DNA from: Arion vulgaris
Taxonomy: Eukaryota > Mollusca > Gastropoda > Stylommatophora > Arionidae
Reading direction: 5' to 3'
Assembly: GCA_020796225.1 (NCBI GenBank)
Contig: CM036764.1
Span: 21,218,733-21,282,732 of the forward strand
DNA length: 64,000 nt
Shown here: in pieces, positions 31,662 through 42,645 of the stretch
Numbering within the stretch: position 1 is the first letter of the stretch
Layout of the letters: each line of letters opens with the position of its first letter
Position numbers and translations under genes: made by a program
Notes under the pieces: generated by a model
The model's input: only the letters and a program-made list of their open reading frames with translations
Databases searched by the model: none
Told to the model about the DNA's origin: nothing

Positions 31662-32322
31662 CAGTTTATTCCCTTCGGTTACTTGATGTATTTTTTCCCC
31701 TCGGTAGGTTACTTGATGTGTATTTTTTCCCCTCGGTAGGTTACTTGATGTATTTGTTTCCCTTGGTCGGTTACTTGTTATATTTGTTTCCCTCGGTAGG
31801 TTACTTGATGTATTTGTTTCCCTCGGTCGGTTACTTGATGTATTTTTCCCCCTCGGTCGGTTACTTGTTGTATTTGTTTCCCTCGGTCGGTTACTTGATG
31901 TATTTGTTTCCCTCGGTCGGTTACTTGATGTATTTGTTTCCCTCGGTCGGTTACTTGTTGTATTTGTTCCCTCGGTCGGTTACTTGATGTATTTGTTCCA
32001 TCGGTCGGTTACTTGATGTATTTGTTTCCTCGTAGGTTACTTGATGTATTTGTTTCCTTCGGTCGGTTACTTGTTGTATTTGTTTCCCTCGGTAGGTTAC
32101 TTGATGTATTTATTTCCCTCGGTAGGTTACTTGATGTATTTGTTTCCCTCGGTCGGTTACTTGTTGTATTTGTCCCTGGTAGATTACTTGATGTATTTGT
32201 TCCCTCGGTCGGTTACTTGATGTATTTGTTCCCTCGGTCGGTTACTTGTTGTATTTGTTCCCTCGGTCGGTTACTTGATGTATTTGTTCCTCGGTCGGTT
32301 ACTTGATGTATTTGTTCCTCTC
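31662..32322. repeat. 30-bp minisatellite, about 22 units
   Basis: The unit is GGTTACTTGATGTATTTGTT followed by TCCCTCGGTC or a variant ending TAG. GTTGTA and GATGTA versions alternate irregularly. Length changes of 1-3 bp break the frame repeatedly, so the frames at 31652-31987 and 32013-32306 have no meaning as proteins. Confidence 0.95.
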
Positions 32323-32329
32323 CTCTAAT

Positions 32330-32860
32330 TTGACAATCGCGACAAAATTGTCTGTAGAAGTATAGTCGTGCCGTAGCCAGCATTGCCCGGTCTTGGCAAA
32401 ACTCTTCATGGCAGACGTTCATATACATAGAAATCTAAACAGAAATATGTGTGCCAATCAAGTCTACTGATCGGTCATGTCAGGATGGCTGAGATAAAAA
32501 TTGTCTCTTGTTTCAATACAAGGAAAGACTGCAGGAAAACTCTGTACCGGAGGGGGAGGAATACGTGGCGATAGGAGGGAGTGGTGTTGTGAAAAAAAGT
32601 AATAGGTTGTGTTACTAATAAGAATAACCTGCTGCCTTGCAGATCGGCTGGGGACAGCCAAAGGCTGATGGAAAGCGAACCCAGTAAACGCTGGCTGAAA
32701 CCGGACACGTCGCCGAAGGATAAGCACCAGAGCTCCAAATGGCACTGAATGATGTGACGTAAAAAACCGTTCTTGGCTGCACAGGCTGTTTATATATCAC
32801 AAGAAGAATGATCAAAATGGCCGAACAGACCGATCAGAAGAAGATAAGAATGACAATCGT
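32330..32860. other. Unassigned, moderately GC-rich segment
   Basis: Open on the minus strand in all three frames between 32464 and 32815, and less AT-rich than its surroundings. No splice-site pair, domain or repeat copy in the window explains it. A SINE or transposon end not otherwise represented here is possible. Confidence 0.35.
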
Positions 32861-32864
32861 GGCA

Positions 32865-33086
32865 TATCCTTTAAAGGACTTCATCATCAACCACAGTAAG
32901 CGAGACGTCGATTTTCTAGGCACCACTCATACGTTCAGTAGTTTGCCATTGCTTTCTGAACGGTGAGATCTACTTTTACCTTTCGTAACAATTTAACGGG
33001 AACGAATTTCTTCCAAACTGCCCGCCGCGGAGTTTAAACCAAGTACGCTTGGGTTGTGATCAAGCTCACTACCGCTTAAGCTACAT
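32865..33086 (-). repeat. SINE-B copy
   Basis: Minus strand: the head with AAGCGGTAGTGAGCTTGATC and CTTGGTTTAAACTCCGCGG is followed by the shared body (CACCGTTCAGAAAGCAATGG reads in reverse at about 32960) and the end near 32865. Confidence 0.8.
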
Positions 33087-33459
33087 ACATCCCTTTTTTG
33101 CAGAGAACAGGAACTACAATCTTGTTCTTGTGTTTTGTAGGTCTGCTTTGCGTGTTCTGTTCTGTGTTCAACGCTTCGGTTTCATTGAAGAGGAAATACA
33201 GAGTGAAACTCTAACTTGCTTAGGGGTGACAGAACCGATACTTGTCCCAAAACGGTTGAAAATATTCCTTAACCCGAACGAGCTCGTTGTGCCAGAAAGT
33301 GGCAAATCATGCACATACCGATCGTATCAGATGATATACAAGCTGTATTGGGTGACCGAAAAGCGATCAATTAAGAGTGATTGACTTTCAGTACAAGAAA
33401 GAACGAACAATGTCTAGGATTGCCTAGTCAGCCAAACTCAAGTATGAATTTGGTCAAAA
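33087..33459. other. Unassigned stretch with one open frame
   Basis: After TTCTTGTGTTTTGTAG (33125-33140) the plus strand is open to a stop at 33384, peptide starting SALRVLFCVQRFGFIEEEIQ. It would also keep phase with exon B, but no downstream signal or family match supports it. Confidence 0.3.
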
Positions 33460-33585
33460 TTTGGATGTGCGTCATACATACCTTAGGAGCCTAACATAGA
33501 CGCAATTTACATACGTTCTCGGCACAAACCACAAAGATCACAATGAGTGGTTAATTTGATTGATAAGAACGAACTAAATAAACAT
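33460..33585 (+). repeat. SINE-E variant, 3' part
   Basis: TTTGGATGTGCGTCATACAT, TTACATACGTTCTCGGCACA, CAAAGATCACAATGAG, TGGTTAATTTG and GAACGAAC match the 3' half of the copy at 39165-39440. Confidence 0.55.
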
Positions 33586-33589
33586 AACC

Positions 33590-34100
33590 CAAAAAACCAA
33601 ACAAACTGGATAGCAGTTATCAATATCAAGACAAAACTGATGTAACATTTTCTTGTGCACTAAGTTTAATGTCATGTCTTGGTGGCACAGTACAAGTGGA
33701 ACACACTTACGCCGCGGATCCATTTTGTTTTGATGTCGTGATCGATATAAGCTTCTCATCGTCAGTCAAGAAGTACATGTCATATTGTCTTATGAAGTAT
33801 GTGTTGTGAGTACAGTCACACTAAAAATTGTGAAGTTGTTAACTGAGATAGGTTGTAAACAACTAACTATTTGTATGTTTTACTGTATTTAATCTTGTAC
33901 ATAAACTTATGTTAATGAAACATTTACCAAATAACCATAACTGGACATCGCTGAAGTAAATATATAATCTTCCATCACTTGAGATACTTCACTTTATATG
34001 TCACCGTATGTCATAGCGGTAAAATCGAAGGGAGAGTAGACAGAGAAAAACAGTGAGAGAAAATGTTAGCCTGACTTCATGTCACGGAAGTGCGTCAATA
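33590..34100. other. Stretch with no recognised feature
   Basis: No exon or repeat recognised. Confidence 0.45.
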
Positions 34101-34104
34101 TCTG

Positions 34105-34190
34105 GGATGTTAGCAAATATGATTGACAGATTTGTGGAGGCCAATGATCGCCTACGCTAGTCGGCACGGCACCTGATGATGATGATGACA
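34105..34190 (+). repeat. LINE-3 (window label), last 85 bp
   Basis: TGTGGAGGCCAATGATCGCC, GCGTAGGCGATC-type words and the (GAT)n tail are the reverse complement of the end seen at 61280-61330. A very short 5'-truncated insertion. Confidence 0.6.
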
Positions 34191-34544
34191 GTCACGCATT
34201 GTGGATGCTTTCTGCACTAGAACAATATACTGAATAGATAATATGTATATTTACATTGTTCCGATCCACGAGATGGTACGACTTTATACTTTTGACTCTT
34301 GTTCAGGTCAGTGTAGATTGTACTTTGTTGCTCACCTGTAGACTTTATACCAGACGTCGTGCTCGCACTTCTCTGGATTCTATCAGCGAAGTCGAGAGGG
34401 AGTACTTGACTCTTGCTCAGGAAGATTGAAAATTGCGCAGGCATGCGTCACGGAGAGATACTTGTGTATAACTACCCGTCGCTCCCGGCAACATAAGGCC
34501 GACTAGCTCAGACGGGAAAACCAAAATTCCTGTTTAATTGGGGC
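34191..34544. other. Stretch with no recognised feature
   Basis: Contains GGCCGACTAGCTCAGACGG (about 34498), also found near 5760. Otherwise nothing. Confidence 0.4.
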
Positions 34545-34840
34545 TGATTTTTGTATATGTTTGTTAGAACACTATTTTTTGGGGGTAATTTTACTCAATT
34601 CTACGAGTGCATGGTTATTTATTGATGAAAAATATGAATAATACTGACATTCCTTATTGTTAAACTTAACTTATAACATAATATAACCTTGATTTAGCAT
34701 GTTGTCTTGTTTTTAAAATAAATTCCTCTTTAAACAACAAAACTGGAATGCGAGGTCGGTCATGCGACGGTTGTGGTCTTATTTCCTAGAATTTTTACCA
34801 GAGCCTGCCGGCCGTATGTTATCGGGGACCACGAACTACC
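34545..34840 (+). repeat. R3 interspersed repeat
   Basis: GTAATTTTACTCAATTCTACG, CTTATTGTTAAACTTAACTT, CTGGAATGCGAGGTCGG and GGTTGTGGTCTTATTTCC recur in order at 53855-54125, and the last part at 42515-42640. No terminal repeats or coding sequence found. Unclassified. Confidence 0.75.
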
Positions 34841-35047
34841 GTACTTGACAACAGTTTGATATTTTGTCTTTGCTACATAGTTTAACTACAGGCAATGAGG
34901 ACATGGTACAAGTAGAAACTGGAAGGTTGTTACATACATCAGGAGTAGACACTTAACGAAAAGCATAGTTATCGACACAAGTCACCAAGACGTCATACAT
35001 AACAGTACAGTCACACACAGCATATAACAAGTTTAGAGTCTGTTAAA

Positions 35048-35298
35048 GGGGGTTTAAAGCCGAAGGATTGACTTCATTGCGTCGGGTTTTACTCCATCTG
35101 GGTAGGTCCCTCTCCGCAGAAATGGCATGCCACCTGCCGAGAGTGTTGCACAAAGCACGAACTCCGTAGCTCCAGCAACAACCCTGGGGGTATCTGGGAA
35201 AAACTGCACTCGTGAACAAAACGGCGCGGTCCGGATTCGAACCCACGACCTTCGACTCACAAGGCAAAGGGCTTAACCACTTAGCCACAGAGACCCCC
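35048..35298 (-). repeat. SINE-A, complete copy with target-site duplication
   Basis: Minus strand: head GTGGCTAAGTGGTTAAGCCC (A box) and GTGGGTTCGAATCCGGACCG (B box), body with GTTGCTGGAGCTACGGAGTT and GGCATGCCATTTCTGCGG, ending GGCTTTAAACCCCC. It is flanked by AGTCTGTTAAA at 35037-35047 and 35299-35309, identical. The clean boxes and duplication suggest a fairly recent insertion. Confidence 0.92.
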
Positions 35299-35601
35299 AG
35301 TCTGTTAAAATGAATGTTTATATTGCATGAAGAGATGGTAGAGTTATCGGTTTTCAATCCACTCAACACGAAACATGTGACCGGTTGTCATGTTGGAATG
35401 CCCACATGTCCCGCTTGTAATCAACCAGTTCTGTATTGATTTTATTACCAGACAGAAAATAACCAAGAAACACTTATACACCGGACATATCCATAACATG
35501 GTTATAAATTTGAGAAACACAATCATTTTTCATCTTTTATCGACTTTGTTTAAAATATCGATAAAAATTTACAAATTATTGCGAAGTTACGCACTTGAAG
35601 T

Positions 35602-35880
35602 GGAGCGTCTGGTGGAATGGATTAGAGCGCGATTCCCATGCGGTAGAGCTGGGTTCAATCCTCGGTAAGGCCAAGTATATTTTTTTCTGTTAGGGGCATA
35701 AAGAAAAGGTCCTAACCTAAACAGTTTCGCGACGACTACACTAGCAATGCGGCCATTAAATTTCACAGGCACATGCCCACTCTGTACCGCACATGCCCAC
35801 TCTGTACCGCACACCCCTAGCCCACTCTGTACCGCACCGCCCAAAGAGCGGTATTACATGTAGTAACGACAGTTTTTAAA
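35602..35880 (+). repeat. SINE-C copy with internal duplication in the tail
   Basis: Head GCGTCTGGTGGAATGGATTAG and GAGCTGGGTTCAATCCTCGG, body GGGGCATAAAGAAAAGGTCC, then GCCCACTCTGTACCGCAC repeated three times before the end GTAACGACAGTTTTTAAA. The tail end matches the reverse of 176-230 and of 38890-38940. Confidence 0.85.
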
Positions 35881-36235
35881 GTCACTGAAAGGATTAAAAT
35901 AAAATTAGAGTTGTTTAGAAGTTGTTCACAGTTGATCAAATTACCAAACATGTCTATTTATTGTAAGTGATGCAGTATCGTTACTTCTCCATGTAGAGTT
36001 CAAATAAGTAACATTTCAAACGTTTTTGATGTCGTCGCTACCTTTTGCAGTAATTCACTCTTAATTGTGTCACATGTACACAGATTGTTTGCAATATGGC
36101 CTCTCTCTTTTGTATAATTGTGATGTACCTGTTGAGTGGCTTACTCCAGTGATATAAACGCTATAGTTTTGCTGTTTCTTGCAAGTTAGGTCACTTCATT
36201 GATGTATACACATCTCTCTCTTTCTCTCTCTAATA
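35881..36235. other. Stretch with no recognised feature
   Basis: AT-rich spacer; nothing seen. Confidence 0.45.
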
Positions 36236-36239
36236 TATA

Positions 36240-36570
36240 TCTCTCCATTATTCGTGCCTGTCTTCTTCTTTCTTCTTTTCTCAAATCCTGTTCTGCCTCA
36301 AAGTTTTGTCTCCTGTTTGAGCGTAATGATAAGAGACTTCTAGAACGGGTTTTCGTGTGCGCTTCATAGACAGTGTTTTTCGTGGCCTCTGTTAACTTTG
36401 AGGCCCTCCTTATGTGTGAACGGCCTTTGGTTTTGTATCCAATGTATTGGAGTATCATTACCCTTTGAGGTGCACTATCTGTTGATAATCTGCTTATGTG
36501 GCCGAACCATTAATTTGTTGTTTCTTGATGAAGTTCAGTACTGATGTTGTCTGTTTAACATAACTAATCA
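36240..36570 (-). pseudogene. LINE-1 (window label) C-terminal end
   Basis: Minus strand: FIKKQQINGSAT-like residues near 36520, then LQYIGYKTKGRSHIRRASKL (GRP-type basic motif changed to GRSHIRR) and TRSRSLLSLRSNRRQNFEAE. Parallels 24500-24720. The GRPRKRW box is mutated and frames shift, so it is dead. Confidence 0.7.
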
Positions 36571-36951
36571 GAATTCCCACCTCTACACTTCTTCTAATAT
36601 CAACATTGACATCATCTGTTCATCGTCCACTGTAACTATTATTGGTTAGCACGGTGAAGTCTCTGAACATTTTACACCCGAACCACAACACTTTATGTGA
36701 TTACTGCTACCTATTTACTATTCACACCCACTCTCATGTATAAATAAACATGATCTGACCTGTACGCGTCTGTTCCTATGCTGTTTGTTATTAAGTACAT
36801 CCAACAAATGTCAATCCGACGTATTCATCTCTAGTCATGTCATGTTTATGGCTCACTATTTACATGTGTTTATGCAACAGACCAAGCTTCAAACTGTACA
36901 CTTTTTTGGTATACTCTGTTTTCAAAGGACATTTTTAGCCAGGAGAGATGA
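36571..36951. other. Stretch with no recognised feature
   Basis: Nothing recognised. Confidence 0.45.
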
Positions 36952-36955
36952 TTAA

Positions 36956-37090
36956 CCCTTTCGATCTTTTGAGTGGATATACCGGCTCGCGGTATTTTTA
37001 AAATGACACAAAGCCATCACACTGGCTAGTTCTGTATACATTACATTGTGAATGCGTATGTAGGTGGAAAAAAAATACGGAGGGAAAAGG
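36956..37090. mobile_element. Probable piggyBac-like MITE, 135 bp
   Basis: TTAA flanks at 36952-36955 and 37091-37094 border CCCTTTCGATC on the left and GGGAAAAGG on the right, a diverged inverted repeat. The interior is unrelated to the 5792 element except at the ends. Confidence 0.55.
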
Positions 37091-37094
37091 TTAA

Positions 37095-37930
37095 AGAATG
37101 ATATGGGTTTGGAGGACGGATGATTTCTCTTTTCCTCAATTGTTCTTTCCGTCCTCCCAAAATACATTGAATACATAAAACAGAAAGCCATGTCGTAGTC
37201 TACGACCTCAGCTACAAATAGTTTAGTCGTTAGTATAAGTCCTAGTAGCGTTACCAACGTTGATACGATAATCTTTCACGGTTAAGTATGATTGTAGTGA
37301 TGTGACTTGTTTTCAAGAGCTTGATAATGCCAGGGAAAACATTATAAATGCTAATTTCAAGTTAGCGGTCAATTTCATCTTGATATTTAAGTCAGGGTAC
37401 TTTGTCATTAGCCGGCCGCAAAAAGACCTGAACAACGAGTTCCGGGTAAACCCCGGTATCCCGTAGGCGTGTCGGGGATTGTCCAGTGATTTCCAAAGGT
37501 CGAACAGTCTGCGCGGTTTATTCCATTTGCGTTTTTAGGGGTTTCATGTTGAAAACCTTTCGTTTTCGGCTTTAAAAAAAATTAAGTAGTAACAAACAAT
37601 CGCAAGATTTTATATTTTGTGGCAGGGTTAGGGTTAGGCAATTTCTGTGTTTTTTTCCTATAATATAATTGTTCCTCCTTTCCTCGCTGTATTTGTGTTG
37701 TTATCACTGTATATGTATCGACATACTAATGCTTGACCTACCTGGGTCCCAAAGTGGACTGTCCACGACTATTTACAACATATCTAAAAATAGATGACAC
37801 TTTCCGACAATTTCTAAAAATAGGTCTTCCTGTCAGTTGTGGCCGGCTAATGACAAAATACCTAAGTGAGTATGTTATGTGCTGGCTGATGCTACAAATA
37901 AGAAAGAGAAAATTGAGATATTTCGAACAT
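37095..37930. other. Stretch with no recognised feature
   Basis: Includes a short GC-richer patch (37410-37520, CGAGTTCCGGGTAAACCCCGG) without a match elsewhere in the window. Confidence 0.4.
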
Positions 37931-37934
37931 ATTA

Positions 37935-38140
37935 AGCGTACCTAGTTCAAATCTCACGGTGGGCAAGTTTGGAAGCAAATTTGTTTCCGTGGGATTTTTT
38001 TTACAAAAGGTGGAAATAGTCACCGTTCAGAAAGCAATGGCAAACAACTGAACGTATAAGTGGTTCCTAGAAAATCAACGACTCATTTGCTGTGGTTGAT
38101 GGCTACGTCCTTTGGGATATGCCACGATTTTCATTTTCGA
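37935..38140 (+). repeat. SINE-B, lacking most of the tRNA-like head
   Basis: Begins at AAGCGTACCTAGTTCAAATC (B box region) and continues through CACCGTTCAGAAAGCAATGG, AACTGAACGTATAAGTGG to GTTGATGGCTACGTCC and GATTTTCATTTTC. Confidence 0.8.
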
Positions 38141-38149
38141 AAGAACCAT

Positions 38150-38380
38150 TGACTGTTTAAATCGAGAAAAGCATGCTGGAAAGCCGATGCCCAGGCAGAA
38201 TTCACGAGAAAGATTGGAAAAATAAAATTCCCCCAAAATATTTTCACCGTATTCAAAATTGTATTGAGACCGATGCTACGGAGCTCGTGTGAACTGCTGC
38301 TGAGATTTTTCTGTGTAAGAAAGCGATGGAGCACACATGGTTACTCACCGAAGTGCAATGATGATGGTCGAATCATTCAA
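38150..38380 (+). pseudogene. LINE 3' end after an RNase H domain, decayed
   Basis: Words in several frames (AEIFLCKKAMEHTWLLTEVQ) parallel the minus strand at 53105-53220 (RSSCAGMRLEHTLLLTKVQ) and resemble the LRRRSEHLWTCP end of LINE-4. Too decayed to say more. Confidence 0.45.
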
Positions 38381-38889
38381 TCATATTAAACATGATCCAA
38401 GGACACGCTGACGACCTCGAGACAGATGGCTATACGGCACCAAAAACAAACCATATCATCATGGATTCACGGTATCACATCCCGCACTTGTGTTTCACAT
38501 AACAAAAAACACAACTGATTGAAGCTTGTGTGCTTGGTGTAACAACGAAAACAGATTCAATTCAGTCACGCTTCACAGCAACAGTGACTAGACAAAATAC
38601 ACATTGAACAAGGAAGTAAAATACTGCCACATAGTTATCTGTTGTATTCCACGCTTAATTAAATACTAACCTTCGTCTGTAACGTAACAGCTACCGGCTC
38701 CAGTTCTACGTCGACCATTCATTCTATGACAGTAGTTAAGTTGGTACATTCTTGCAGGTTAGTTGTGAGATGCATCCCGTAATGTCATTGTTATCTTAAT
38801 GTTTACTTTGTGTGTTTTCTCAAGATGTTTTAATCAAGCAACAATGTAGCTTCAAGGAGACTGAGCACACACGAAAAATCCCAAAATAA

Positions 38890-39125
38890 ACAAGAACTGT
38901 CGTTACTGCCTGTAGTACCGCTTGTTAGGGCGGTGTAGGACAGATAGGACGTGAGCCTGAGAAATAAAATAGCCACATGGCTAGTGCAGTCGCATTGACG
39001 CTGTTCAGGTTGGGATTTTTCATTTAGGCCGACAGCAGAAACAAATTCTTTGACCTTACCGTGAATTCAACACGGGTATCCTGCATGGGAGCCCCGCGCT
39101 CTAATCCATTCGACTAGACGCTCCT
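38890..39125 (-). repeat. SINE-C copy
   Basis: Minus strand: head with CGAATGGATTAGAGCGCGG and CCGTGTTGAATTCACGG, body and end AACGACAGTTCTTG, parallel to 35602-35880 reversed. Confidence 0.75.
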
Positions 39126-39164
39126 GCAGCATATGTTCTGTTAACCTGTAAACAATATCCAAAC

Positions 39165-39442
39165 AATGTGTAATGTTATATGTATTTATCGCCCGAGTGG
39201 TTACCGGGGCCCAAATTTGGGTGTAAAGAACAGAACCACTGTTACCTGCCATGCATGTTGTAAGAGGCGACTAAGGAGGTTTGGCTGAAATCGGATGCAC
39301 ATATCATAAACTTGTAGAAATCTATGCATTTAGGGGCCTACCAAACCAATGTGCAACGTATACACGTTCTTGGCAAAGATCAAACATATCACAAAGGTGA
39401 TTAAAATTGGTTGAAAGAACGAACCGAAGAAGAAGAAGATAT
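39165..39442 (+). repeat. SINE-E variant, long copy
   Basis: Starts near CGCCCGAGTGGTTACCGGGG, then CCATGCATGTTGTAAGAGG, CGACTAAGGAGG, TGTGCAACGTATACACG and ends AACCGAAGAAGAAGAAG. The 3' half matches 15225 and 33460, the centre the main SINE-E copies. Confidence 0.65.
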
Positions 39443-39649
39443 GTATTTATATTGCTGCTTTTTATTTGTTGGAGCATTGTTCCACGCTGACGGCATACAT
39501 GTCAATACGGTGACTTTTATTTTGTTGATTTGAAGTATGAGAGACATATAGGTCTCATTTACCATATTCGTCTACAATTTTTGTAATTCGAAACTTTTGA
39601 CAAGTTTAGTGTTCTAGTTTTATGGTTTATCAGTATCTTTTGTGAAAGC

Positions 39650-39850
39650 CTAAATTTTACTCCAGCTTATTCGGTGTCTTTTTATCTACTGTCCTCGACA
39701 TGCGGGTGTTCACAGCTATGAAAGAGAAAGGATTTGTATCAGCAGATCAAGTCATCGGGGAATTGAAGTTGGATAGCGAGAATGTCCATCGTTTTCTTGG
39801 CAGCTTATATTGAACGAAGACACTAAAATTGATATTAAACCTCTACTAAA
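39650..39850 (+). pseudogene. LINE RNase H fragment with frameshifts
   Basis: One frame reads IYCPRHAGVHSYERER, a damaged form of the YCxGHAxVxGNERA motif at 49700-49745. The next frame reads SADQVIGELKLDSENVHRFL, parallel to SKASIAGEFRIDKRDVLRSL there. Although the second part looks like a clean exon, it is transposon-derived. Confidence 0.65.
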
Positions 39851-40355
39851 TTAAAGCGGCCAGTCGAACCACAGTCAGCTCTAACTTTAAATAAGTTTAT
39901 ACTTGGTTCTGGTCGAACGCATTTAAGGATTCAATTCAACGCCAGGGTCTGTGACATGCACTGATGAAGGCCCCCACTTTACCTCCTCGGGGTGGTAATG
40001 GAAACATACTACTACTCTTCAAAGGTTATTTTATCAGCACCTTTCATGAATACGCGATGTGATTGGGTTGATCACTGTCATCTCAACCAATACTCAGTTG
40101 ATGTGTAAAAAGTAACACAGGAGTATTAATATTGATAAAAGCTTGTGTCAGCATAAGAAGTTGATACCATATCGTGTGGGTATCAAATATTAAATAAACG
40201 TAGCTTCACAGAATGATGCCAATTGCATCTGAAAAACAACTGCAGAGATTATTCTATGCCCCATTGGAACAAACAATGGGCGGGAATAGTGCATTCCTAA
40301 AGCCACACCCTGCCACTTGTTCAACTCTGATTTACCTCGGCATTGATCTGTTGCT
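39851..40355. other. Stretch with no recognised feature
   Basis: Nothing recognised. Confidence 0.4.
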
Positions 40356-40359
40356 CGTC

Positions 40360-40475
<116 letters not shown>

Positions 40476-40817
40476 CTACATGACTAAGCCGACTAGACAG
40501 AACTAGTAAGGAATATAGATTTAAACATTTCTTAACAGCCAGAAAACGAATACTATTGTTATCAGCAAGGAAGGGGAGAAACCAGAAATAAATATAACAA
40601 AATATACGGATAACTATAACGTCAAGTAATTAAATGTGTTGCCCTTTATGTGCAATCGTGAACTTGGATACAATATGCAACAGTTAGTCCTCCCTTCGGT
40701 CACCATTAGACCCCAGGGGGTCTTAACTTCACCACAAATTGTATGATGGTAGACGCATTTGGATATGGAAATGTATACGTTGCTATTTCTCAGTCTGTAA
40801 TCAAAATATGATTTGTA

Positions 40818-42163
40818 TCATCCCGAATCTGACGATTCCATGAGGTTGATAATTGTTACTGGCTGGACAAATTGTAATCCATCTCGGTGCCAGTACTCGT
40901 CTTCCTCTCGGAGCACATGTTCAACACACTTCTTCCAGAACTGCACGTCTATCATTGAGAGGGACTCACGTGTCAGAACTTCAACATCACACATTTTAAA
41001 CGTCCTGTTCTGTTCGGCAACTTGCCCTTTTACTTTAGCCCAGACAAGCTCTATCGGATTGAGGTGAGCGTGATATGGAGGTAGTCGCAAAGACGTGTGG
41101 CCGTATTCCGCAATGATTTTGTCAATATGAAACACCTTTGTCTTATTTGTCATCCTCACCAGGTGCAACAACTCGGGTTTCAAATATGTATCATCGAAGC
41201 TGACATTTTCCTTAGCAAGTCAAGTCCTAATTTGATCTTTTGTATTTGATGCAGTTGGTACTTTGTCTTCCGCTGATACTGCGTTGTGATAGGATGCATT
41301 ATCCATTACCAAGCATGATGGTCTGTTTAGAATTGGAAGTAGATCTTTCTCCATCCAGTGCCTGAAAATATGTCCATTCATTTCTGTGTGGTAGTCCCTA
41401 CCGTCGGTACTTTTGATTGGAAAATAAGTCCAGCGTCATGGACAAGACCTTCTTCACTGCTTCCTGCATGTGTTAGTATAATACGCTGGCCTTTGCTGCT
41501 TGGTATTTTTCTTTTCTGTTCACCGTCTACTGATTGCCATTCTTTAGCATTGGTGTGGTGAGCATTGACCCAGGATTCGTCCAAATATACAATATCATAG
41601 CCTTGCCTCCGCCGCTCACGGATCTGCCTCAGGTATTTACTTCGGGCAGCAATTAAATGTGGCTTTTCACAAATAATATTCCTGCCGCCTATAGTTTTCT
41701 GAAGGTGAAGCCGGCGGCTCTTACAATTTTCCATAGAGTACTTTTAGAAATGTCTATGCTGCAATCTGATTACAGTTGTAATTTCAGTTTCCTGAGAGTA
41801 ACAAGTTGATTTGTCGTCGCAAACATTTTCAAGAGCTCCGTCTTATGACATCTATGTCAAAGTCGTCAATTGTTCTTTCCTTCCTTGCTTGACATTAGTG
41901 CACTTTGTGTCCTGTTTAATCCATCGGGAAAAGGATTCTCTATTCAGACCAAGCGCCAGTTGCGTTCGTTTCTCAGGGTTATGAATATCGCAATATAGAT
42001 GACCTCTCTTAGATTCCCTACGGAAGTGTTGGTATAGTAAAACTGTAACCTTCTGCATTGTTATAAATGTGCACTTCAGACTCATTATGAATGTTATATC
42101 AATGTCAGTTTTGATAAGCCAACAAATATGATACAATAGCTTCATACAAATAGCGAGATACAC
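40818..42163 (-). pseudogene. Transposase of the IS630/Tc1/mariner group (DD82E/Sailor-like), broken
   Basis: Read on the minus strand from 42163, an N-terminal helix-turn-helix (EKRTQLALGLNRESFSRWIK), then a second one (DISKSTLWKIVRAAGFTF, about 41745-41698), then RQGYDIVYLDESWVNAHHT with the first catalytic Asp, PSCLVMDNASYHNAVSAED with the second, and LRLPPYHAHLNPIELVW with the Glu. I count 83 residues between the second Asp and the Glu, far longer than in Tc1 or mariner (about 34) and close to the family I know as DD82E or Sailor, described from aquatic invertebrates. A TGA sits between the second Asp and the Glu (about 41222), and at least two frame breaks lie near 41700-41850. I found no terminal inverted repeats. 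It is dead but recognisable over its whole length, about 400 codons. Confidence 0.85.
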
Positions 42164-42514
42164 CTATAACTATACAACGGTATCCCAATTATAACGTCAT
42201 ATGCTTTTCGCGTTCAAAGTCGACTGGGTTCGGTGCACGGGATTTCGTGAAATTGTTGTTTACTCACGATATTTTAATGTTACCATAATGTATTTTAGAA
42301 CAACGCGTCTGTGTACCGTAGATCTGTTACTATTGTGTACAATCCGGTGAGGTTGATTTTAATATAACCTGAAGAAGAAATATTTCAAACTACATCAAAT
42401 TTTCTTGGAAAAAAATATTTCTCTAGCGTCATGGATATTCTAAGGCTGCTTGCAAAAATCACTGAGATCCAACAGGTAGTTTTCGAGAAAATCAATTTCA
42501 AACGTGCTCACGAA
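42164..42514. other. Stretch with no recognised feature
   Basis: Would contain one end of the transposon above; no inverted repeat is evident. Confidence 0.35.
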
Positions 42515-42645
42515 TTAATGGACAGACTATACTATAACGTCTATATACAACAATACTGGAATGTGAGATCACGTGACGGTTGTGGTCTTATTTCCTAGAA
42601 TTAGTACATGAGTCCGCTGGTCGTATGAGTTTAGAGTGGGCAAGA
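42515..42645 (+). repeat. R3 repeat, 3' part
   Basis: CAATACTGGAATGTGAGATC, ACGTGACGGTTGTGGTC and ATGAGTCCGCTGGTCGTATG match 34735-34835 and 54025-54115. Confidence 0.7.

Noticed and set aside
31652..32306. Two frames rich in GYLMYLFPS repeats
   Set aside because: They arise from the 30-bp minisatellite, whose length variants break the frame.
33141..33384. Open frame after TTCTTGTGTTTTGTAG as an alternative to exon C
   Set aside because: It fits the phase of exon B, but that has a one-in-three chance. Exon C at 28100 is closer, and the peptide here shows no hydrophobic or family pattern.
35231..35298. A tRNA gene on the minus strand
   Set aside because: A and B boxes are clear, but the sequence continues into a SINE body, has target-site duplications and relatives elsewhere. 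It is the head of SINE-A. The same holds for the heads of SINE-B, C, D and F.
39711..39812. Clean-looking exon with peptide MKEKGFVSADQVIGELKLDS
   Set aside because: The frame next to it reads CPRHAGVHSYERE, a damaged RNase H motif, and the peptide itself parallels SKASIAGEFRIDKRDVLRSL in the RNase H relic at 49380-50000. It is LINE debris.
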